Positions 28,345-38,828 of a stretch of 64,000 nucleotides of DNA are shown piece by piece. Origin of the DNA: Pseudomonadota bacterium (GTDB lineage Bacteria; Pseudomonadota; Gammaproteobacteria; Steroidobacterales; Woeseiaceae). Within the stretch, counting starts at the first letter, position 1; each line of letters begins with the position of its first letter. The DNA lies in NCBI GenBank assembly GCA_022560695.1, contig JADFSP010000003.1, forward strand, positions 62,001 to 126,000. The letters are read 5' to 3'. The notes under the pieces were generated by a model, which was given only the letters and a program-made list of their open reading frames with translations, searched no databases and was not told where the DNA came from. The position numbers were made by a program, and so were the translations under genes.

Positions 28345-30369
28345 TCAGGCGAGCACGTCCCTTGCGACGGCGACGACGTTACCGCTTGAGAATCCGAAGT
28401 GCTCAAAGAGTTCGTCGGCGGGGGCCGACGCGCCGAAACAATCAATGCCGATGATCCTGCCACGAGGCCCGGCATACCGCCACCACATTGCCGTCACTCC
28501 GGCTTCGACGACAACGCGCGCGGTCACTTCATCGGGTAGCACTTGCTGCCGGTATTTGTCGCTTTGTGCATCGAACAAACTGGTGCACGGCATCGACACG
28601 ACGCGGGTCTTGATGCCGTCGCCTGCCAGTTGTTCCGCCGCCGAGACCACCAGCGCGACCTCGGAGCCGGTCGCAATCAGGATAAGATCGGGGGTGCCGT
28701 CGACATCGATCAGACTATATCCGCCGCGAGCAATAGCCTTGATTTGCCCGGCGTTGCGCGGCTGATGCGGCAGGCCCTGACGTGTCAGCACAAGACTCGT
28801 CGGGCCATCGCGACGCTCGATAGCGTCGCGCCATGCAACGGCCGTTTCGACCGCATCGCAAGGACGCCAGACACGCATGTTCGGAATGATTCTGAGCGAT
28901 GCCACATGTTCGACCGGTTGATGTGTCGGGCCGTCCTCGCCAAGGCCGATCGAGTCATGCGTGTACACAAGAATATTTTGCAGTTTCATCAGCGCGGCCA
29001 TACGCAATGCGTTGCGCGCATAGTCGGAAAACGTCAAGAACGTTCCGGCATACGGAATAATGCCCTTGTGCAAAGCCAAACCATTGCATATGGCCGTCAT
29101 TCCAAATTCGCGAACACCGAAGTAGATGTAATTTCCGGCCGCGCCGGCACCGGTGATGACGCTCGATCCCTGGTGCCTGGTCAGGTTCGACCCGGTAAGG
29201 TCGGCCGACCCACCCGCAAGTTCAGGTAACACCGGGGCAAACGCATTCAGCGCAAGCAGCGAAGCCTTGCGCGTGGCCATGTCTTGTGCGGCTGCATCGA
29301 TTTTCGCAATCGCCTTATCGGCAAACTTGTCCCAGTTGTCCGGTAACTCGCCACGCGTTCGGCGCTCGAATTCGGCCGCAAGATCAGGATGCGCATCGCT
29401 GTACCGGACAAACAGCTGGCTCCAGGCTTGCTCCGCCGCCGCGCCACGTGCGCGCCCGTCCCAGGCGCTCGCAATGTCGGACGGTATCTCAAAAGCCGGC
29501 GCATCCCAGCCGAGCTCGGCACGTGCAGCGGCAATCTCATCGTCGCCCAGCGGCGCGCCATGTGTCGACGCCGTACCTTGTTTATTTGGCGCACCGAACC
29601 CAATGACCGTTTTGCAGCATATGAGCGACGGTCTTGCATCGTCCGCCGATGCAGCGTCAATCGCGGCGGCAATCGATGCACTATCGTGTCCGTCAACGTT
29701 GGCAATCACCTGCCAACCGTAGGACTCGAAACGTTTGACAGTATCATCCGTAAACCAGCCATCCACTTCACCGTCGATGGAAATGTTGTTGTCATCGTAG
29801 AACGCGACGAGCTTGCCGAGTTTCAGGGTACCGGCCAGCGAACATGCCTCGTGCGAGATACCTTCCATCATGCAGCCATCGCCGAGAAACACCCAGGTCC
29901 TGTGATCGACGACCTCGAATCCGTCCCTGTTGAATTCGGCCGCGAGCATCTTCTCGGCCAGTGCCATACCCACAGCATTACTGATGCCCTGCCCCAGCGG
30001 CCCGGTGGTCGTTTCGATGCCCAACTCCGGTTCATACTCGGGGTGTCCGGCTGTGCGTGAACCAAGCTGCCGGAAATTGCGAATTTCATCGATGGACAAA
30101 TCGTATCCAGTCAGGTGCAAGAGACTGTAAAGCAGCATCGAGGCATGCCCGTTCGACAAAACGAAGCGATCGCGATTCGCCCAGCATGGATTGGCCGGGT
30201 TGTGCTTCAGGTAATCGTTCCAAAGGACTTCGGCAATGTCGGCCATGCCCATCGGCGCCCCGGGATGCCCGGATTTGGCCGCCTGAACAGCGTCCATGCT
30301 CAGCGCCCTGATGGCGTTAGCGAGATCTTGCCGGGCGGGCGGGCCGGCACGCTTTGATTGTTGTGACAT
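28345..30369 (-). CDS. tkt: Transketolase
   Basis: Transketolase moves two-carbon units between sugar phosphates, using thiamine diphosphate and a divalent metal. The 674-residue protein shows [18 protein letters not shown] near residue 35, the cofactor motif [27 protein letters not shown], and the second-domain stretch [19 protein letters not shown]. Length and architecture are standard. It is the first gene of the tkt-gap-(repeat)-pgk series. The divergent 245-base gap to metK must contain its promoter, which I could not fix. Confidence 0.97.
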   Translation of the reverse strand: MSQQSKRAGPPARQDLANAIRALSMDAVQAAKSGHPGAPMGMADIAEVLWNDYLKHNPANPCWANRDRFVLSNGHASMLLYSLLHLTGYDLSIDEIRNFRQLGSRTAGHPEYEPELGIETTTGPLGQGISNAVGMALAEKMLAAEFNRDGFEVVDHRTWVFLGDGCMMEGISHEACSLAGTLKLGKLVAFYDDNNISIDGEVDGWFTDDTVKRFESYGWQVIANVDGHDSASIAAAIDAASADDARPSLICCKTVIGFGAPNKQGTASTHGAPLGDDEIAAARAELGWDAPAFEIPSDIASAWDGRARGAAAEQAWSQLFVRYSDAHPDLAAEFERRTRGELPDNWDKFADKAIAKIDAAAQDMATRKASLLALNAFAPVLPELAGGSADLTGSNLTRHQGSSVITGAGAAGNYIYFGVREFGMTAICNGLALHKGIIPYAGTFLTFSDYARNALRMAALMKLQNILVYTHDSIGLGEDGPTHQPVEHVASLRIIPNMRVWRPCDAVETAVAWRDAIERRDGPTSLVLTRQGLPHQPRNAGQIKAIARGGYSLIDVDGTPDLILIATGSEVALVVSAAEQLAGDGIKTRVVSMPCTSLFDAQSDKYRQQVLPDEVTARVVVEAGVTAMWWRYAGPRGRIIGIDCFGASAPADELFEHFGFSSGNVVAVARDVLA

Positions 30370-30614
30370 CGGATATTTGTAACTCTCCGGCCTGGTAGCC
30401 TTTGTTATGGTGAGTCAGCGAAAAATCGTCTTCGCGCGCGGCGCATTTTCGTGGTTTTTGGCGGCAGCCGCAAGAGACAGTTTCCCGGCCGGTCCGCCGC
30501 CGCGCAGGACGAACGATCCGATTGTGACATTATCCACGGCCTGCCATCGTTGATGGTCTGACTGCCCGGCATTGCGGTACAATGCGCGACCCCAGAATTC
30601 GATAGTCGAAAGCC

Positions 30615-31775
30615 ATGAATGACTCTTTCGTGTTCACCTCGGAATCCGTATCCGAGGGACACCCGGACAAGATTGCCGATCAGATCTCGGACGCGATTCT
30701 CGACGCAATCCTCGATGCAGACATCAAGGCACGTGTTGCTTGCGAGACGCTGATCAAGACCGGCATGGTGATTGTTGCCGGGGAGATTACGACTTCGGCG
30801 TGGGTCGATATAGAGGAAATCGTTCGCAAGACCGTGCTCGACATCGGCTACACGGAATCGAGCATGGGGTTTGACGGCGCTTCCTGCGCCGTCATTAACG
30901 CCATCGGCAAGCAATCGGTCAACATTAAGCAAGGCGTCGATCGTGATTCCGCGAAGCAACAGGGTGCCGGCGACCAGGGCATGATGTTCGGCTATGCAAG
31001 CAACGAAACCGATGTTCTGATGCCGGCGCCCATTACCTATGCGCACCGTCTCATGCGCCGCCAGGCGGAGGTGCGCAAAAACGGGACGCTGCCATGGTTG
31101 CGACCCGATGCCAAGAGTCAGGTGACGTTCGTCTACGAAGACAACAAACCCGTCTCGGTTGACACCGTCGTTCTTTCGTCGCAGCACCGCGCGGACGTCA
31201 AAATAGACGATCTCCGCGATGCCGTGATGGAGGAGATTATCAAGCCGACAATTCCGGCGGAATGGATCAGCAAGGACACCAAGTTTCACATCAACCCAAC
31301 CGGTCGATTCGAAATTGGCGGGCCGATGGGCGACTGTGGTCTGACCGGACGCAAGATTATCGTCGATACCTATGGCGGTTCCGCGCGACACGGAGGCGGT
31401 GCATTTTCCGGCAAGGATCCATCGAAGGTCGATCGCTCTGCCGCGTACGCGTGCCGTTATGTCGCGAAAAACATCGTTGCCGCAGGCCTCGCGGACCGCT
31501 GCGAGATACAGGTCGCGTACGCCATCGGCGTGGCTGAGCCGACGTCCATCAGTGTGCACACGTTTGGAACGGGCAACGTCCCGGACGAACGCCTGACCGC
31601 GTTGATTCGCGAAAACTTCGACCTGACGCCCTATGGCATCCTGCAAATGCTCGACCTGCTGCGGCCGATCTACCTTCCAACTGCGGCATACGGTCACTTC
31701 GGCCGTGAAGACATCGATTTCACTTGGGAAGAAACTGATAAGGCAGAAGCGCTTCGCGGCGCCGTCGCCGCGTGA
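30615..31775 (+). CDS. metK: S-adenosylmethionine synthetase MetK
   Basis: MetK makes S-adenosylmethionine from methionine and ATP. The 386-residue protein starts with [20 protein letters not shown] and has [33 protein letters not shown] and the C-terminal helix [16 protein letters not shown]. All catalytic segments are intact. A TACAAT at 30578-30583 could be its -10 but lacks a good -35. It ends 23 bases before ahcY on the same strand, forming an activated-methyl operon. No SAM riboswitch pattern was recognised upstream. Confidence 0.97.
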   Translation: MNDSFVFTSESVSEGHPDKIADQISDAILDAILDADIKARVACETLIKTGMVIVAGEITTSAWVDIEEIVRKTVLDIGYTESSMGFDGASCAVINAIGKQSVNIKQGVDRDSAKQQGAGDQGMMFGYASNETDVLMPAPITYAHRLMRRQAEVRKNGTLPWLRPDAKSQVTFVYEDNKPVSVDTVVLSSQHRADVKIDDLRDAVMEEIIKPTIPAEWISKDTKFHINPTGRFEIGGPMGDCGLTGRKIIVDTYGGSARHGGGAFSGKDPSKVDRSAAYACRYVAKNIVAAGLADRCEIQVAYAIGVAEPTSISVHTFGTGNVPDERLTALIRENFDLTPYGILQMLDLLRPIYLPTAAYGHFGREDIDFTWEETDKAEALRGAVAA

Positions 31776-31798
31776 ACCGATACGACCAGGAGAACACC

Positions 31799-33112
31799 AT
31801 GAGCAGCGAGGCCGTTGCCATTCAATCGCCCGATTACAAAGTCGCCGACATCACTCTCGCTGACTGGGGCCGCAAGGAAATCGCTATTGCGGAGACCGAA
31901 ATGCCGGGGCTTATGGCCGTGCGCGAAGAATTTGCGCAGCAGCAGCCGCTGGCTGGCGCCCGTATCACCGGCTGCCTGCACATGACGATCCAGACGGCGG
32001 TACTCATCGAGACACTCACGGCGATCGGCGCTGAAATTCGCTGGTCGTCTTGCAACATTTTCTCGACGCAGGATCACGCTGCCGCAGCCATTGCGGCCTC
32101 GGGAGTGCCCGTGTTCGCCTGGAAAGGCGAAACCGAGGAAGAATATTGGTGGTGCGTGGAACAGACCATCAATGGCCCCAACGGCTGGCGGCCGAATATG
32201 CTACTCGACGATGGCGGTGACCTGACGCTCCTCATGCACGAAAAGTATGCCGGGGACATGAAGAACGTTCGTGGCTTGTCCGAAGAAACGACGACGGGCG
32301 TCAAGCGCCTCTATGACATGATGAAAGATGGCAGCCTCAAGTGCCCGGCATTTAACGTCAACGACTCCGTCACAAAATCGAAATTCGACAATCTTTACGG
32401 CTGCCGGGAGTCCCTCGTTGACGGCATCAAGCGTGCCACTGACGTCATGATTGCCGGCAAGGTCGCAGTTGTCTGCGGCTACGGTGACGTCGGCAAAGGA
32501 TGTGCGCAATCATTGCGCGGCCTTGGCGCAACCGTCTGGGTCACCGAGATCGATCCGATCTGCGCGTTGCAGGCAGCAATGGAAGGCTACCGCGTCGTCA
32601 TATTCGACGAGATTTGCGATCAGGTCGATATAGTCGTTACCGCAACCGGCAATTACCATGTCGTAACAGGTCCGCAGATGGCACGCATGCGGAACCAGAC
32701 CATCATTTGCAACATCGGTCACTTCGACAACGAAATCGATGTTGCATACCTGCGCAAATACGAGTGGGACAACATCAAGCCGCAGGTCGACCACATCATC
32801 TTCCCAGACGGCAAGCGCATCATATTGCTCGCCGAAGGCCGCCTCGTGAACCTAGGCTGCGGGACGGGCCACCCGAGCTTCGTCATGTCCAATTCGTTCA
32901 CGAACCAGGTGCTTGCGCAGCTCGAACTCTGGCAAAGCCGCGGCAAGTACAAGAACGAAGTCTACGTATTGCCAAAGCACCTCGATGAGAAAGTCGCGCG
33001 CCTGCATCTCGATCGAATTGGCGCGAAGATTACCGAATTATCGGGCGAACAGGCCAAGTACATCGGCGTTTCAAAGCAGGGCCCTTACAAGCCCGAGAAC
33101 TATCGATACTGA
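31799..33112 (+). CDS. ahcY: S-adenosylhomocysteine hydrolase AhcY
   Basis: AhcY splits S-adenosylhomocysteine to adenosine and homocysteine, relieving product inhibition of methyltransferases. The 437-residue protein has [31 protein letters not shown], and the NAD-binding stretch [19 protein letters not shown], with the expected C-terminal [18 protein letters not shown]. The ATG at 31799 is chosen because AGGAG lies just ahead; an earlier in-frame codon at 31772 overlaps the metK stop. Pairing with metK is common; metF, often third, is absent here. Confidence 0.97.
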   Translation: MSSEAVAIQSPDYKVADITLADWGRKEIAIAETEMPGLMAVREEFAQQQPLAGARITGCLHMTIQTAVLIETLTAIGAEIRWSSCNIFSTQDHAAAAIAASGVPVFAWKGETEEEYWWCVEQTINGPNGWRPNMLLDDGGDLTLLMHEKYAGDMKNVRGLSEETTTGVKRLYDMMKDGSLKCPAFNVNDSVTKSKFDNLYGCRESLVDGIKRATDVMIAGKVAVVCGYGDVGKGCAQSLRGLGATVWVTEIDPICALQAAMEGYRVVIFDEICDQVDIVVTATGNYHVVTGPQMARMRNQTIICNIGHFDNEIDVAYLRKYEWDNIKPQVDHIIFPDGKRIILLAEGRLVNLGCGTGHPSFVMSNSFTNQVLAQLELWQSRGKYKNEVYVLPKHLDEKVARLHLDRIGAKITELSGEQAKYIGVSKQGPYKPENYRY

Positions 33113-33120
33113 CCATCCGT

Positions 33121-33140
33121 TGGCGGCGTCGCGGCCGCCA
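33121..33140 (+). terminator. GC-rich hairpin after ahcY
   Basis: TGGCGGC (33121-33127) pairs perfectly with GCCGCCA (33134-33140) across a six-base loop, beginning nine bases after the ahcY stop. No T run follows, so it is at best a weak or Rho-assisted terminator or a message-stabilising stem. Confidence 0.3.
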
Positions 33141-33195
33141 CTTGCGGATTGCCCCTTGAATCGTCCGCCGTTATGATGCAAGTCATTGATCTGGC

Positions 33196-33981
33196 TTGAG
33201 GTCTGGGCAAATTCACGACACCGATGACCCTGTCCGGGTCCTGCATCTGACGGACCCGCATCTGTTTGGCCACACAGCCGGCGTTCTGCGCGGCATCGTG
33301 ACCCATGCATCGTTGTCGAGCGTTATCGAGCACTACAGGGCTGGCGGCTGGCGCGCACATGTCGCAGTACTCACCGGTGACGTGATTCAGGACGACGCGA
33401 AGGCAGCCTACGCGGAATGTCGCAAGCTGTTCGCACAGCTCGAGCTGCCAATCTATTGTGTGCCAGGCAATCACGACATTCGATCCCTGATGCGTGAGGC
33501 GCTCGCCGAGCCGCCTTTTCATTATTGTGCATCGACGGTCTCCGGCAACTGGCTGATTGTCGGCATCGATAGCTGCGCCGAGGGCCGTGCCAGCGGGTAC
33601 GTTACCGACGATGAGCAATCTCGACTCAGTGCCGTCATCGCTGCCAGCCAGGCACAACACGTCATGGTATGCCTGCATCATCCGCCGATTTCCATGGGCA
33701 GTGCCTGGCTCGATGCTGTAGGCCTCGACAACGGCGAAGAATTTCTCGCCAGGCTGCGGTCGACCGGTAAAGTCCGGCTGGCAGTATTCGGCCATGTTCA
33801 TCAACCCTACGATGAGCTTCACGATGGCGTTCATATCATCTGCACGCCTTCGACCTGCCGGCAGTTCATGCAAGGCAGCGATGAGTTTGCGGTCGATGAC
33901 CATCCGCCGGCGTATCGCCGCATCAGCCTGCATGCCGACGGCCGGGTGCAAACCGAGCTGGTTTGGGTGCAGCATGACTAA
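33196..33981 (+). CDS. CpdA-like metallophosphodiesterase
   Basis: This is a calcineurin-like dinuclear metal phosphoesterase close to the cyclic-AMP phosphodiesterase CpdA. The 261-residue protein has the ordered metal motifs LTDPHLFG, TGDVIQDDAK, PGNHDIR, LHHPPISMG and FGHVHQPY, with no signal peptide. The start is a TTG at 33196; no ATG lies in the expected region, so the exact N-terminus is uncertain, but the first metal motif would begin near residue 19 as in CpdA. The cAMP role is inferred from the family. The next gene starts within its last 8 bases. Confidence 0.85.
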   Translation: MRSGQIHDTDDPVRVLHLTDPHLFGHTAGVLRGIVTHASLSSVIEHYRAGGWRAHVAVLTGDVIQDDAKAAYAECRKLFAQLELPIYCVPGNHDIRSLMREALAEPPFHYCASTVSGNWLIVGIDSCAEGRASGYVTDDEQSRLSAVIAASQAQHVMVCLHHPPISMGSAWLDAVGLDNGEEFLARLRSTGKVRLAVFGHVHQPYDELHDGVHIICTPSTCRQFMQGSDEFAVDDHPPAYRRISLHADGRVQTELVWVQHD

Positions 33982-34879
33982 ACCAATCGCCTCACTGTTG
34001 CTCGCGCTTTGCTCCTGCGCCGCAGTCGCCGCCGACCTGGGCCACCCGGTGACGCTGTGGATGGCCGAGGGTTTGAGCAATCGCGTTTACTTGCTCGGCT
34101 CGATACATCTGTTGCGCGAACAGGACCACCCACTGCCGTCCGTGATCGACGACGCCTACCGAGACGCGGAAATCCTGTTCATGGAACTCGACATGGATGA
34201 TCTCGATCCGGTTGCGGCACAAGCGATGATCAATATGCTCGGCGTCATCGACGACGACAGGACCTTGCGCGATTTGCTGGGCGAGGACGTCTATGCACAG
34301 GCCGCCGAAATGGCGGCGGCGATCGATATACCGTTCGACATGTTGGCGAAGAGCGAGCCGTGGCTTGCAGCCATCACGATCGAACAGCTGGCGCTGGCGC
34401 GCGTCGGTTTTTCGCCGCTGCACGGCATCGAGATGTACATGTCCGCCAAGGCCGCTCAAGACGGTAAGACCATCCATGGCTTCGAGTCCGTTGATGAGCA
34501 GTTACGCTTACTCGACGAGCTGTCAATTGACGCGCAAAGTACGCTGCTCATGCAGGTACTGGTGACTGCAAGCAGCATTGAATCAAGCATGGACGCAGTG
34601 ATATCGGCCTGGCGTCAGGGTGATGTGACCTATCTCAATGACGTCTTGCTAGCCGAAATTGCACAGGATCCGGATCTCTATCAGACGCTTATCGCCGACC
34701 GAAATCATCGCTGGACCGATCGGATCGCCGCGTTGCTCGACGACCGCGATGACTACCTTGTCGTCGTCGGCGCGCTGCACCTTGTCGGTGACGATGGCAT
34801 TCCTGAACTACTGGCAAAACGCGGCATCCGGGTCAGCCAGATGCGGGAACCCGGCGGCTCGCCGGTAGAAAATCCATGA
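33974..34879 (+). CDS. TraB/GumN family exported protein
   Basis: The 301-residue protein has a signal peptide (about 1-19, ending AVAA), then the TraB/GumN fold: [18 protein letters not shown] near the start, [41 protein letters not shown], and the late [20 protein letters not shown]. The GSIHLL and GALHLVG histidine motifs are the family hallmarks and are thought to form a metalloprotease-like site; the biochemical function is not settled. It overlaps the phosphodiesterase gene by 8 bases and its stop overlaps the hemL start by 4 bases, so all three are probably co-transcribed. Confidence 0.86.
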   Translation: MTKPIASLLLALCSCAAVAADLGHPVTLWMAEGLSNRVYLLGSIHLLREQDHPLPSVIDDAYRDAEILFMELDMDDLDPVAAQAMINMLGVIDDDRTLRDLLGEDVYAQAAEMAAAIDIPFDMLAKSEPWLAAITIEQLALARVGFSPLHGIEMYMSAKAAQDGKTIHGFESVDEQLRLLDELSIDAQSTLLMQVLVTASSIESSMDAVISAWRQGDVTYLNDVLLAEIAQDPDLYQTLIADRNHRWTDRIAALLDDRDDYLVVVGALHLVGDDGIPELLAKRGIRVSQMREPGGSPVENP

Positions 34880-36147
34880 GCCTGTATTCTGAAGCACGGC
34901 AATATATTGCGGGCGGAGTCAATTCGCCGGTGCGTGCGTTTGCTGGCGTTGGCGGCGAGCCGATATTTTTCAAAAGTGGCAGCGGCGCCTGGTTCGAAGC
35001 GGAAGACGGTCGCCGCTTTATCGATTACGTGGGTTCCTGGGGGCCCCTGATCCTTGGCCATGCACACCCTGCCGTTATCGATGCCGTCATCGAAACCGCC
35101 AAACGCGGACTGAGCTTTGGCGCACCGTGCGTGCTGGAAACTCGTATCGCCGAAAAAATATCGGGGCTGATGCCGTCGATCGAGCGGTTGCGCATGGTCA
35201 GCTCGGGCACTGAGGCGACCATGAGCGCAATTCGACTGGCACGGGGCCACACGGGGCGCGAGACCATCATCAAGTTCGAGGGCTGCTATCACGGGCATTC
35301 AGATTCGTTGCTGATCAAAGCCGGCTCGGGGGCGCTTACTTTGGGCGTGCCGAGCTCGCCCGGCGTGCCCAGGGCGCTCGCCGCACACACGATTACGTTG
35401 CCGTATAACGATCTGAGTGCCGTGGAAAGCGCATTTGCCGAACTTGGTGACGAAATCGCCTGTCTGATCGTCGAGCCGATCGCCGGCAACATGAACATGA
35501 TCCAGCCCGTGCCCGGCTTTCTCGAGACACTGCGCAGTGAATGTACAAAAGCGGGATCCGTGCTGATCCTGGATGAGGTTATGACGGGATTTCGCGTCGC
35601 AAAGGGCGGCGCACAGGCCCTGTTCAACATACAACCCGATCTGACGACACTGGGCAAGATCGTCGGCGGCGGCATGCCGGCCGCGGCATTCGGCGGTCGC
35701 GCCGACATCATGGCCGATATCGCGCCTGACGGCCCGGTCTATCAGGCCGGCACATTGTCCGGCAATCCGCTTGCGATGGCAGCGGGCCTCGCAACCCTCG
35801 AACTGCTCGACAAGCCGGGATTCTACGAGGCCTTGAGTGAGCGAACCAGCCAACTGGTCAACGGACTGGCCGCGTGTGCAAGCGACGCGGGTGTCCCGCT
35901 GTCCGTCGAGTTCGTAGGCGGGATGTTCGGTTTCGTTTTTACTGATGACGGTCCGGTGCGACGCTTTGAACAAGTGGCAGGAGCCGATATCGAGCGCTTC
36001 AAGGCGTTTTTTCACGGCATGCTGAAGGAAGGTATCTATCTCGCGCCGTCCGCCTATGAGGCTGGCTTCGTATCCGCAGCCCACGGGGACGACGAAATCG
36101 GGAAGACGCTTGCCGCCGCGCGTAAAGTACTCCGGGCAATCGCCTGA
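34876..36147 (+). CDS. hemL: Glutamate-1-semialdehyde 2,1-aminomutase HemL
   Basis: HemL converts glutamate-1-semialdehyde to 5-aminolevulinate in the C5 haem pathway, using pyridoxal phosphate. The 423-residue protein has the family start [37 protein letters not shown] for cofactor phosphate binding, [21 protein letters not shown] and the lysine segment [19 protein letters not shown]. It ends close to the convergent Lon-N gene. Presence of the C5 route fits a gammaproteobacterium. Confidence 0.97.
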   Translation: MSLYSEARQYIAGGVNSPVRAFAGVGGEPIFFKSGSGAWFEAEDGRRFIDYVGSWGPLILGHAHPAVIDAVIETAKRGLSFGAPCVLETRIAEKISGLMPSIERLRMVSSGTEATMSAIRLARGHTGRETIIKFEGCYHGHSDSLLIKAGSGALTLGVPSSPGVPRALAAHTITLPYNDLSAVESAFAELGDEIACLIVEPIAGNMNMIQPVPGFLETLRSECTKAGSVLILDEVMTGFRVAKGGAQALFNIQPDLTTLGKIVGGGMPAAAFGGRADIMADIAPDGPVYQAGTLSGNPLAMAAGLATLELLDKPGFYEALSERTSQLVNGLAACASDAGVPLSVEFVGGMFGFVFTDDGPVRRFEQVAGADIERFKAFFHGMLKEGIYLAPSAYEAGFVSAAHGDDEIGKTLAAARKVLRAIA

Positions 36148-36153
36148 CGAAGA

Positions 36154-36741
36154 CTATTCGACGCTCAGCGGGCCACGCACGGTGTCAAGCACGCCGTGCA
36201 CGAGCCGCAAACGGGCGGCAGGATCATTTTCCTCGAGGCAGCGCTGCTTTTGCTCGATATCAATGGGCAGAATTTCGACAAAGCGATTGCTCACCCAGCC
36301 AGCATCATCAAAATGACGCTCGAGATTTTCATACAGGCGGCCCAGGTCGTCCAACACGCCAGCCAGTATGCGCGCCATCGACTGATATTCCTCGGGAAGC
36401 GCCAATCGCGCCTCATCTGCCAGCGCCTCGATTTCGCCGATATTGAGCCCGTTTGATTGCCGCTCCGACGATAACAGCCGAAAGCGCTGCCCGCCGACCG
36501 CGGTGACGCCCAACAGGCCGTCGCTTCCCTGGTACCAATCCGTGACTCGCGCCAACGTGCCCACATCGAAAGTCGTCGCCGAGCCCGTCTCACGGCCTTC
36601 GCGGATAAGCAGCACGCCGAATGGGGCATCGTTCTTGACTCGCTCGCCGATCATGTCCAGATAACGTGCCTCGAATATTCTCAGCGGCAGCGGGCCGCCC
36701 GGAAACAACACGGTGCTCAATGGAAACAGGGGTACGTGCAA
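36154..36741 (-). CDS. Lon N-terminal (LON substrate-binding) domain protein
   Basis: The 195-residue protein is a stand-alone LON domain: VPLFPLSTVLFPGGPLPLRI at the start, FEARYLDMIGE, then GTLARVTDWYQGSDGLLGVT and a helical C-terminal bundle. It lacks the ATPase and protease domains of Lon. Such proteins are common in proteobacteria, of unknown role. It follows mpl on the same strand after 126 bases that contain no recognised gene. Start at 36741 gives the normal family N-terminus. Confidence 0.88.
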   Translation of the reverse strand: MHVPLFPLSTVLFPGGPLPLRIFEARYLDMIGERVKNDAPFGVLLIREGRETGSATTFDVGTLARVTDWYQGSDGLLGVTAVGGQRFRLLSSERQSNGLNIGEIEALADEARLALPEEYQSMARILAGVLDDLGRLYENLERHFDDAGWVSNRFVEILPIDIEQKQRCLEENDPAARLRLVHGVLDTVRGPLSVE

Positions 36742-36867
36742 CGCCTCGGCCTTTGCTCAAAATCCTTATCCAAGTATAGGACCGGAATGCCATCTTGGGC
36801 GTTGTAATCGATTATTTCGCCGGCCGTGACGCGGACCCGTCATGCCTGCTCCTGGCAGACTGCCGTG

Positions 36868-38238
36868 TCACTTCACGCGCGTTCTCTGCAGCACCGCTGT
36901 CAAGGTCTGCCGGGCACCGCCGAATCCACCATTGCTCATGAATACGACCTGGTCACCGGACAACACACGAGTTGACATGTCGTTGACGAGCTTGTCGCGG
37001 TCATCGAACAAACGCAGCTTGCTGCTCAGCGGAGCGAGCGCCTCCTCAAAGTCGTCATCCATGTCCGCGGGCCGGTACATCCATATCAGGTCCGCGTCCT
37101 GCAGAGACTCCGCCAACTGCTTGTTGTGAACGCCCAGCTTCATTGTGTTGGAACGCGGTTCGACGGCGACCACGACTCTTTGCCCCGGGTAGCGCTTGCG
37201 GAGCGCTTCTATCGTGCGGCGAATGGCCGTTGGATGATGCGCAAAATCGTCGTAGATAGCGATGTCAGCGACGGTCGCTGTCCTTTCCATGCGGCGTCTG
37301 ACGCCCTCGAAGCTCGCCAGCGCGTTGACGGCGCGTTCCACGGATACTCCGGCGGACTGCGCCGCCACAATGGCCGCCACGGCGTTTTCAAGATTGTGCA
37401 AGCCACCCAGCTGCCAGCGACCTTCGGCAGCCTGCCCCTTTGGCCCACGTATGCGGATACGCCGTTCAGCGGCTCCGAGAAAGCTCGCCTTGAAGTCCGC
37501 CTTGCCCTGCGTTGCGAACGTTTCCACAGGCGTCCAGCAGCCCATGTCGATGAGCGTGCGCAGGTTCTTATCGGCCGCGTTGACGATGACACGGCCCCGC
37601 TGCGGCAACATCCTCATGAGCTGATGAAATTGCCAGAGAATCGCGTCGAGGTCTTTGTAAATATCCGCATGGTCGAATTCGAGGTTGTTCAGAATCAGCG
37701 TACGCGGACGGTAGTGAACGAATTTTGCTCGCTTATCAAAAAATGCCGTGTCGTACTCATCGGCTTCGACGACGAAGAATTCAGATTCACCGGCGCGCGC
37801 CGACACGCCGAAATTGGCGGGCACGCCGCCGATCAGAAAGCCTGTCGAATACCCGGCTTCCTGCAGTATCCAAGCGAGAATACTTGCCGTCGTCGTTTTT
37901 CCGTGCGTGCCGGCGACGGCGAACACGTGTCGGCCTCGTAATACGTTTTCGGCGAGCCACTGCGGTCCGGACTGGTATGGAATATCCCGATCGAGCATGG
38001 CCTCGACCACCTCGACGCCGCGGCTCATTACGTTGCCGACCACAATGCAATCCGGCTCTACATCCAGTTGTGCGGCATCAAAGCCTTCATGTATTTCAAC
38101 GCCGAGTTTTTTGAGTTGCGTACTCATGGGCGGATAGACGTTGCCATCGCATCCTGTGACACGATATCCCGCTGCCCTGGCCAGTGCAGCGATGCCGCCC
38201 ATGAACGTGCCGCAGATTCCGAGTATGTGTATGTGCAT
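36868..38238 (-). CDS. mpl: UDP-MurNAc:L-Ala-gamma-D-Glu-mDAP ligase Mpl
   Basis: Mpl reattaches recycled murein tripeptide to UDP-MurNAc, saving peptidoglycan precursors. The 456-residue Mur-ligase family protein has HILGICGTFMGGIAALAR at the start, the ATP loop AVAGTHGKTTTASILAW, EADEYDTAFFDKR, ILNNLEFDHADIY and the C-terminal domain VAVEPRSNTMK. The GTHGKTTT and EADEYD contexts and the EPRSNTM motif separate it from MurC. With murA, slt and uppP it makes peptidoglycan supply and recycling a theme of the window. Confidence 0.96.
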   Translation of the reverse strand: MHIHILGICGTFMGGIAALARAAGYRVTGCDGNVYPPMSTQLKKLGVEIHEGFDAAQLDVEPDCIVVGNVMSRGVEVVEAMLDRDIPYQSGPQWLAENVLRGRHVFAVAGTHGKTTTASILAWILQEAGYSTGFLIGGVPANFGVSARAGESEFFVVEADEYDTAFFDKRAKFVHYRPRTLILNNLEFDHADIYKDLDAILWQFHQLMRMLPQRGRVIVNAADKNLRTLIDMGCWTPVETFATQGKADFKASFLGAAERRIRIRGPKGQAAEGRWQLGGLHNLENAVAAIVAAQSAGVSVERAVNALASFEGVRRRMERTATVADIAIYDDFAHHPTAIRRTIEALRKRYPGQRVVVAVEPRSNTMKLGVHNKQLAESLQDADLIWMYRPADMDDDFEEALAPLSSKLRLFDDRDKLVNDMSTRVLSGDQVVFMSNGGFGGARQTLTAVLQRTRVK

Positions 38239-38245
38239 GCGGCTT

Positions 38246-38749
38246 TCAGGGCTCCGGAGTCACTGCTGACGTAAATGTGAACTCTAATAGGAAAATTGCC
38301 ATTGCGACAATAATGCCAGCATACCAATGGCCATTGATGGCGCGCGCAATGATATGTCCATTGACGGGCACCGACCAGAACAACAGCAGCCAGGCGACGA
38401 GATCCGTCAGGGAAGCACCCAGAATCGGCGTAATCATCACGAGGTCCAGAACCTGCGCGAATGAGATCACTGCACCACAGCCGACTATTGCCGAAGCCGT
38501 TTGCAATGAGCGGCTGCTGTGTCCGGCTACGAGGAGTACGCCCATGTAGCAGGAGACTCCAATCAGAAGACTGACGACGGCGATCCAGACGTCCCGAACA
38601 TCAAAGCTTTCGATCAGTACTGCTGCTGTAAGTATTGTGAACAACCACAGCGCAGCGCTCAAGTACAATAGCAACCAGGAGCGGGGAATATCCTCCGGCC
38701 CTTTGCGCAACAATGCGATGTCGAACAATGTTCTTATAAATGGCAGCAC
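38246..38749 (-). CDS. Small integral membrane protein of unknown function
   Basis: I do not recognise this protein. The likely reading begins at the GTG at 38749 (VLPFIRTLFDIALLRKGPED) and gives 167 residues with about four or five hydrophobic segments: WLLLYLSAALWLFTILTAAV, WIAVVSLLIGVSCYMGVLLV, a GCGAVISFAQVLDLVMITP segment, DLVAWLLLFWSVPVNG and WYAGIIVAMAIFLLEFTF. There are no obvious catalytic residues. A longer open frame continues upstream but would cover the divergent rnd start and lacks hydrophobic character. It lies just upstream of mpl on the same strand, 7 bases apart, so it may be co-transcribed. Confidence 0.65.
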   Translation of the reverse strand: MLPFIRTLFDIALLRKGPEDIPRSWLLLYLSAALWLFTILTAAVLIESFDVRDVWIAVVSLLIGVSCYMGVLLVAGHSSRSLQTASAIVGCGAVISFAQVLDLVMITPILGASLTDLVAWLLLFWSVPVNGHIIARAINGHWYAGIIVAMAIFLLEFTFTSAVTPEP

Positions 38750-38828
38750 GGCACGATCATGATTACTTGCGATATGCCGATGATCGCATGTTAACCTTCC
38801 GATCCGAAAATCGCTGCCTGTCCTGCTG

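Noticed and set aside
27240..28454. 404-residue open frame on plus across gap
   Set aside because: It lies antisense to gap, starts in repeat copy B and shows no motif.
30370..30614. SAM or SAH riboswitch ahead of metK-ahcY
   Set aside because: Checked for known consensus segments; none is present.
30405..31697. 430-residue open frame on minus across metK
   Set aside because: It is the antisense shadow of metK, with arginine- and histidine-rich composition and no family resemblance.
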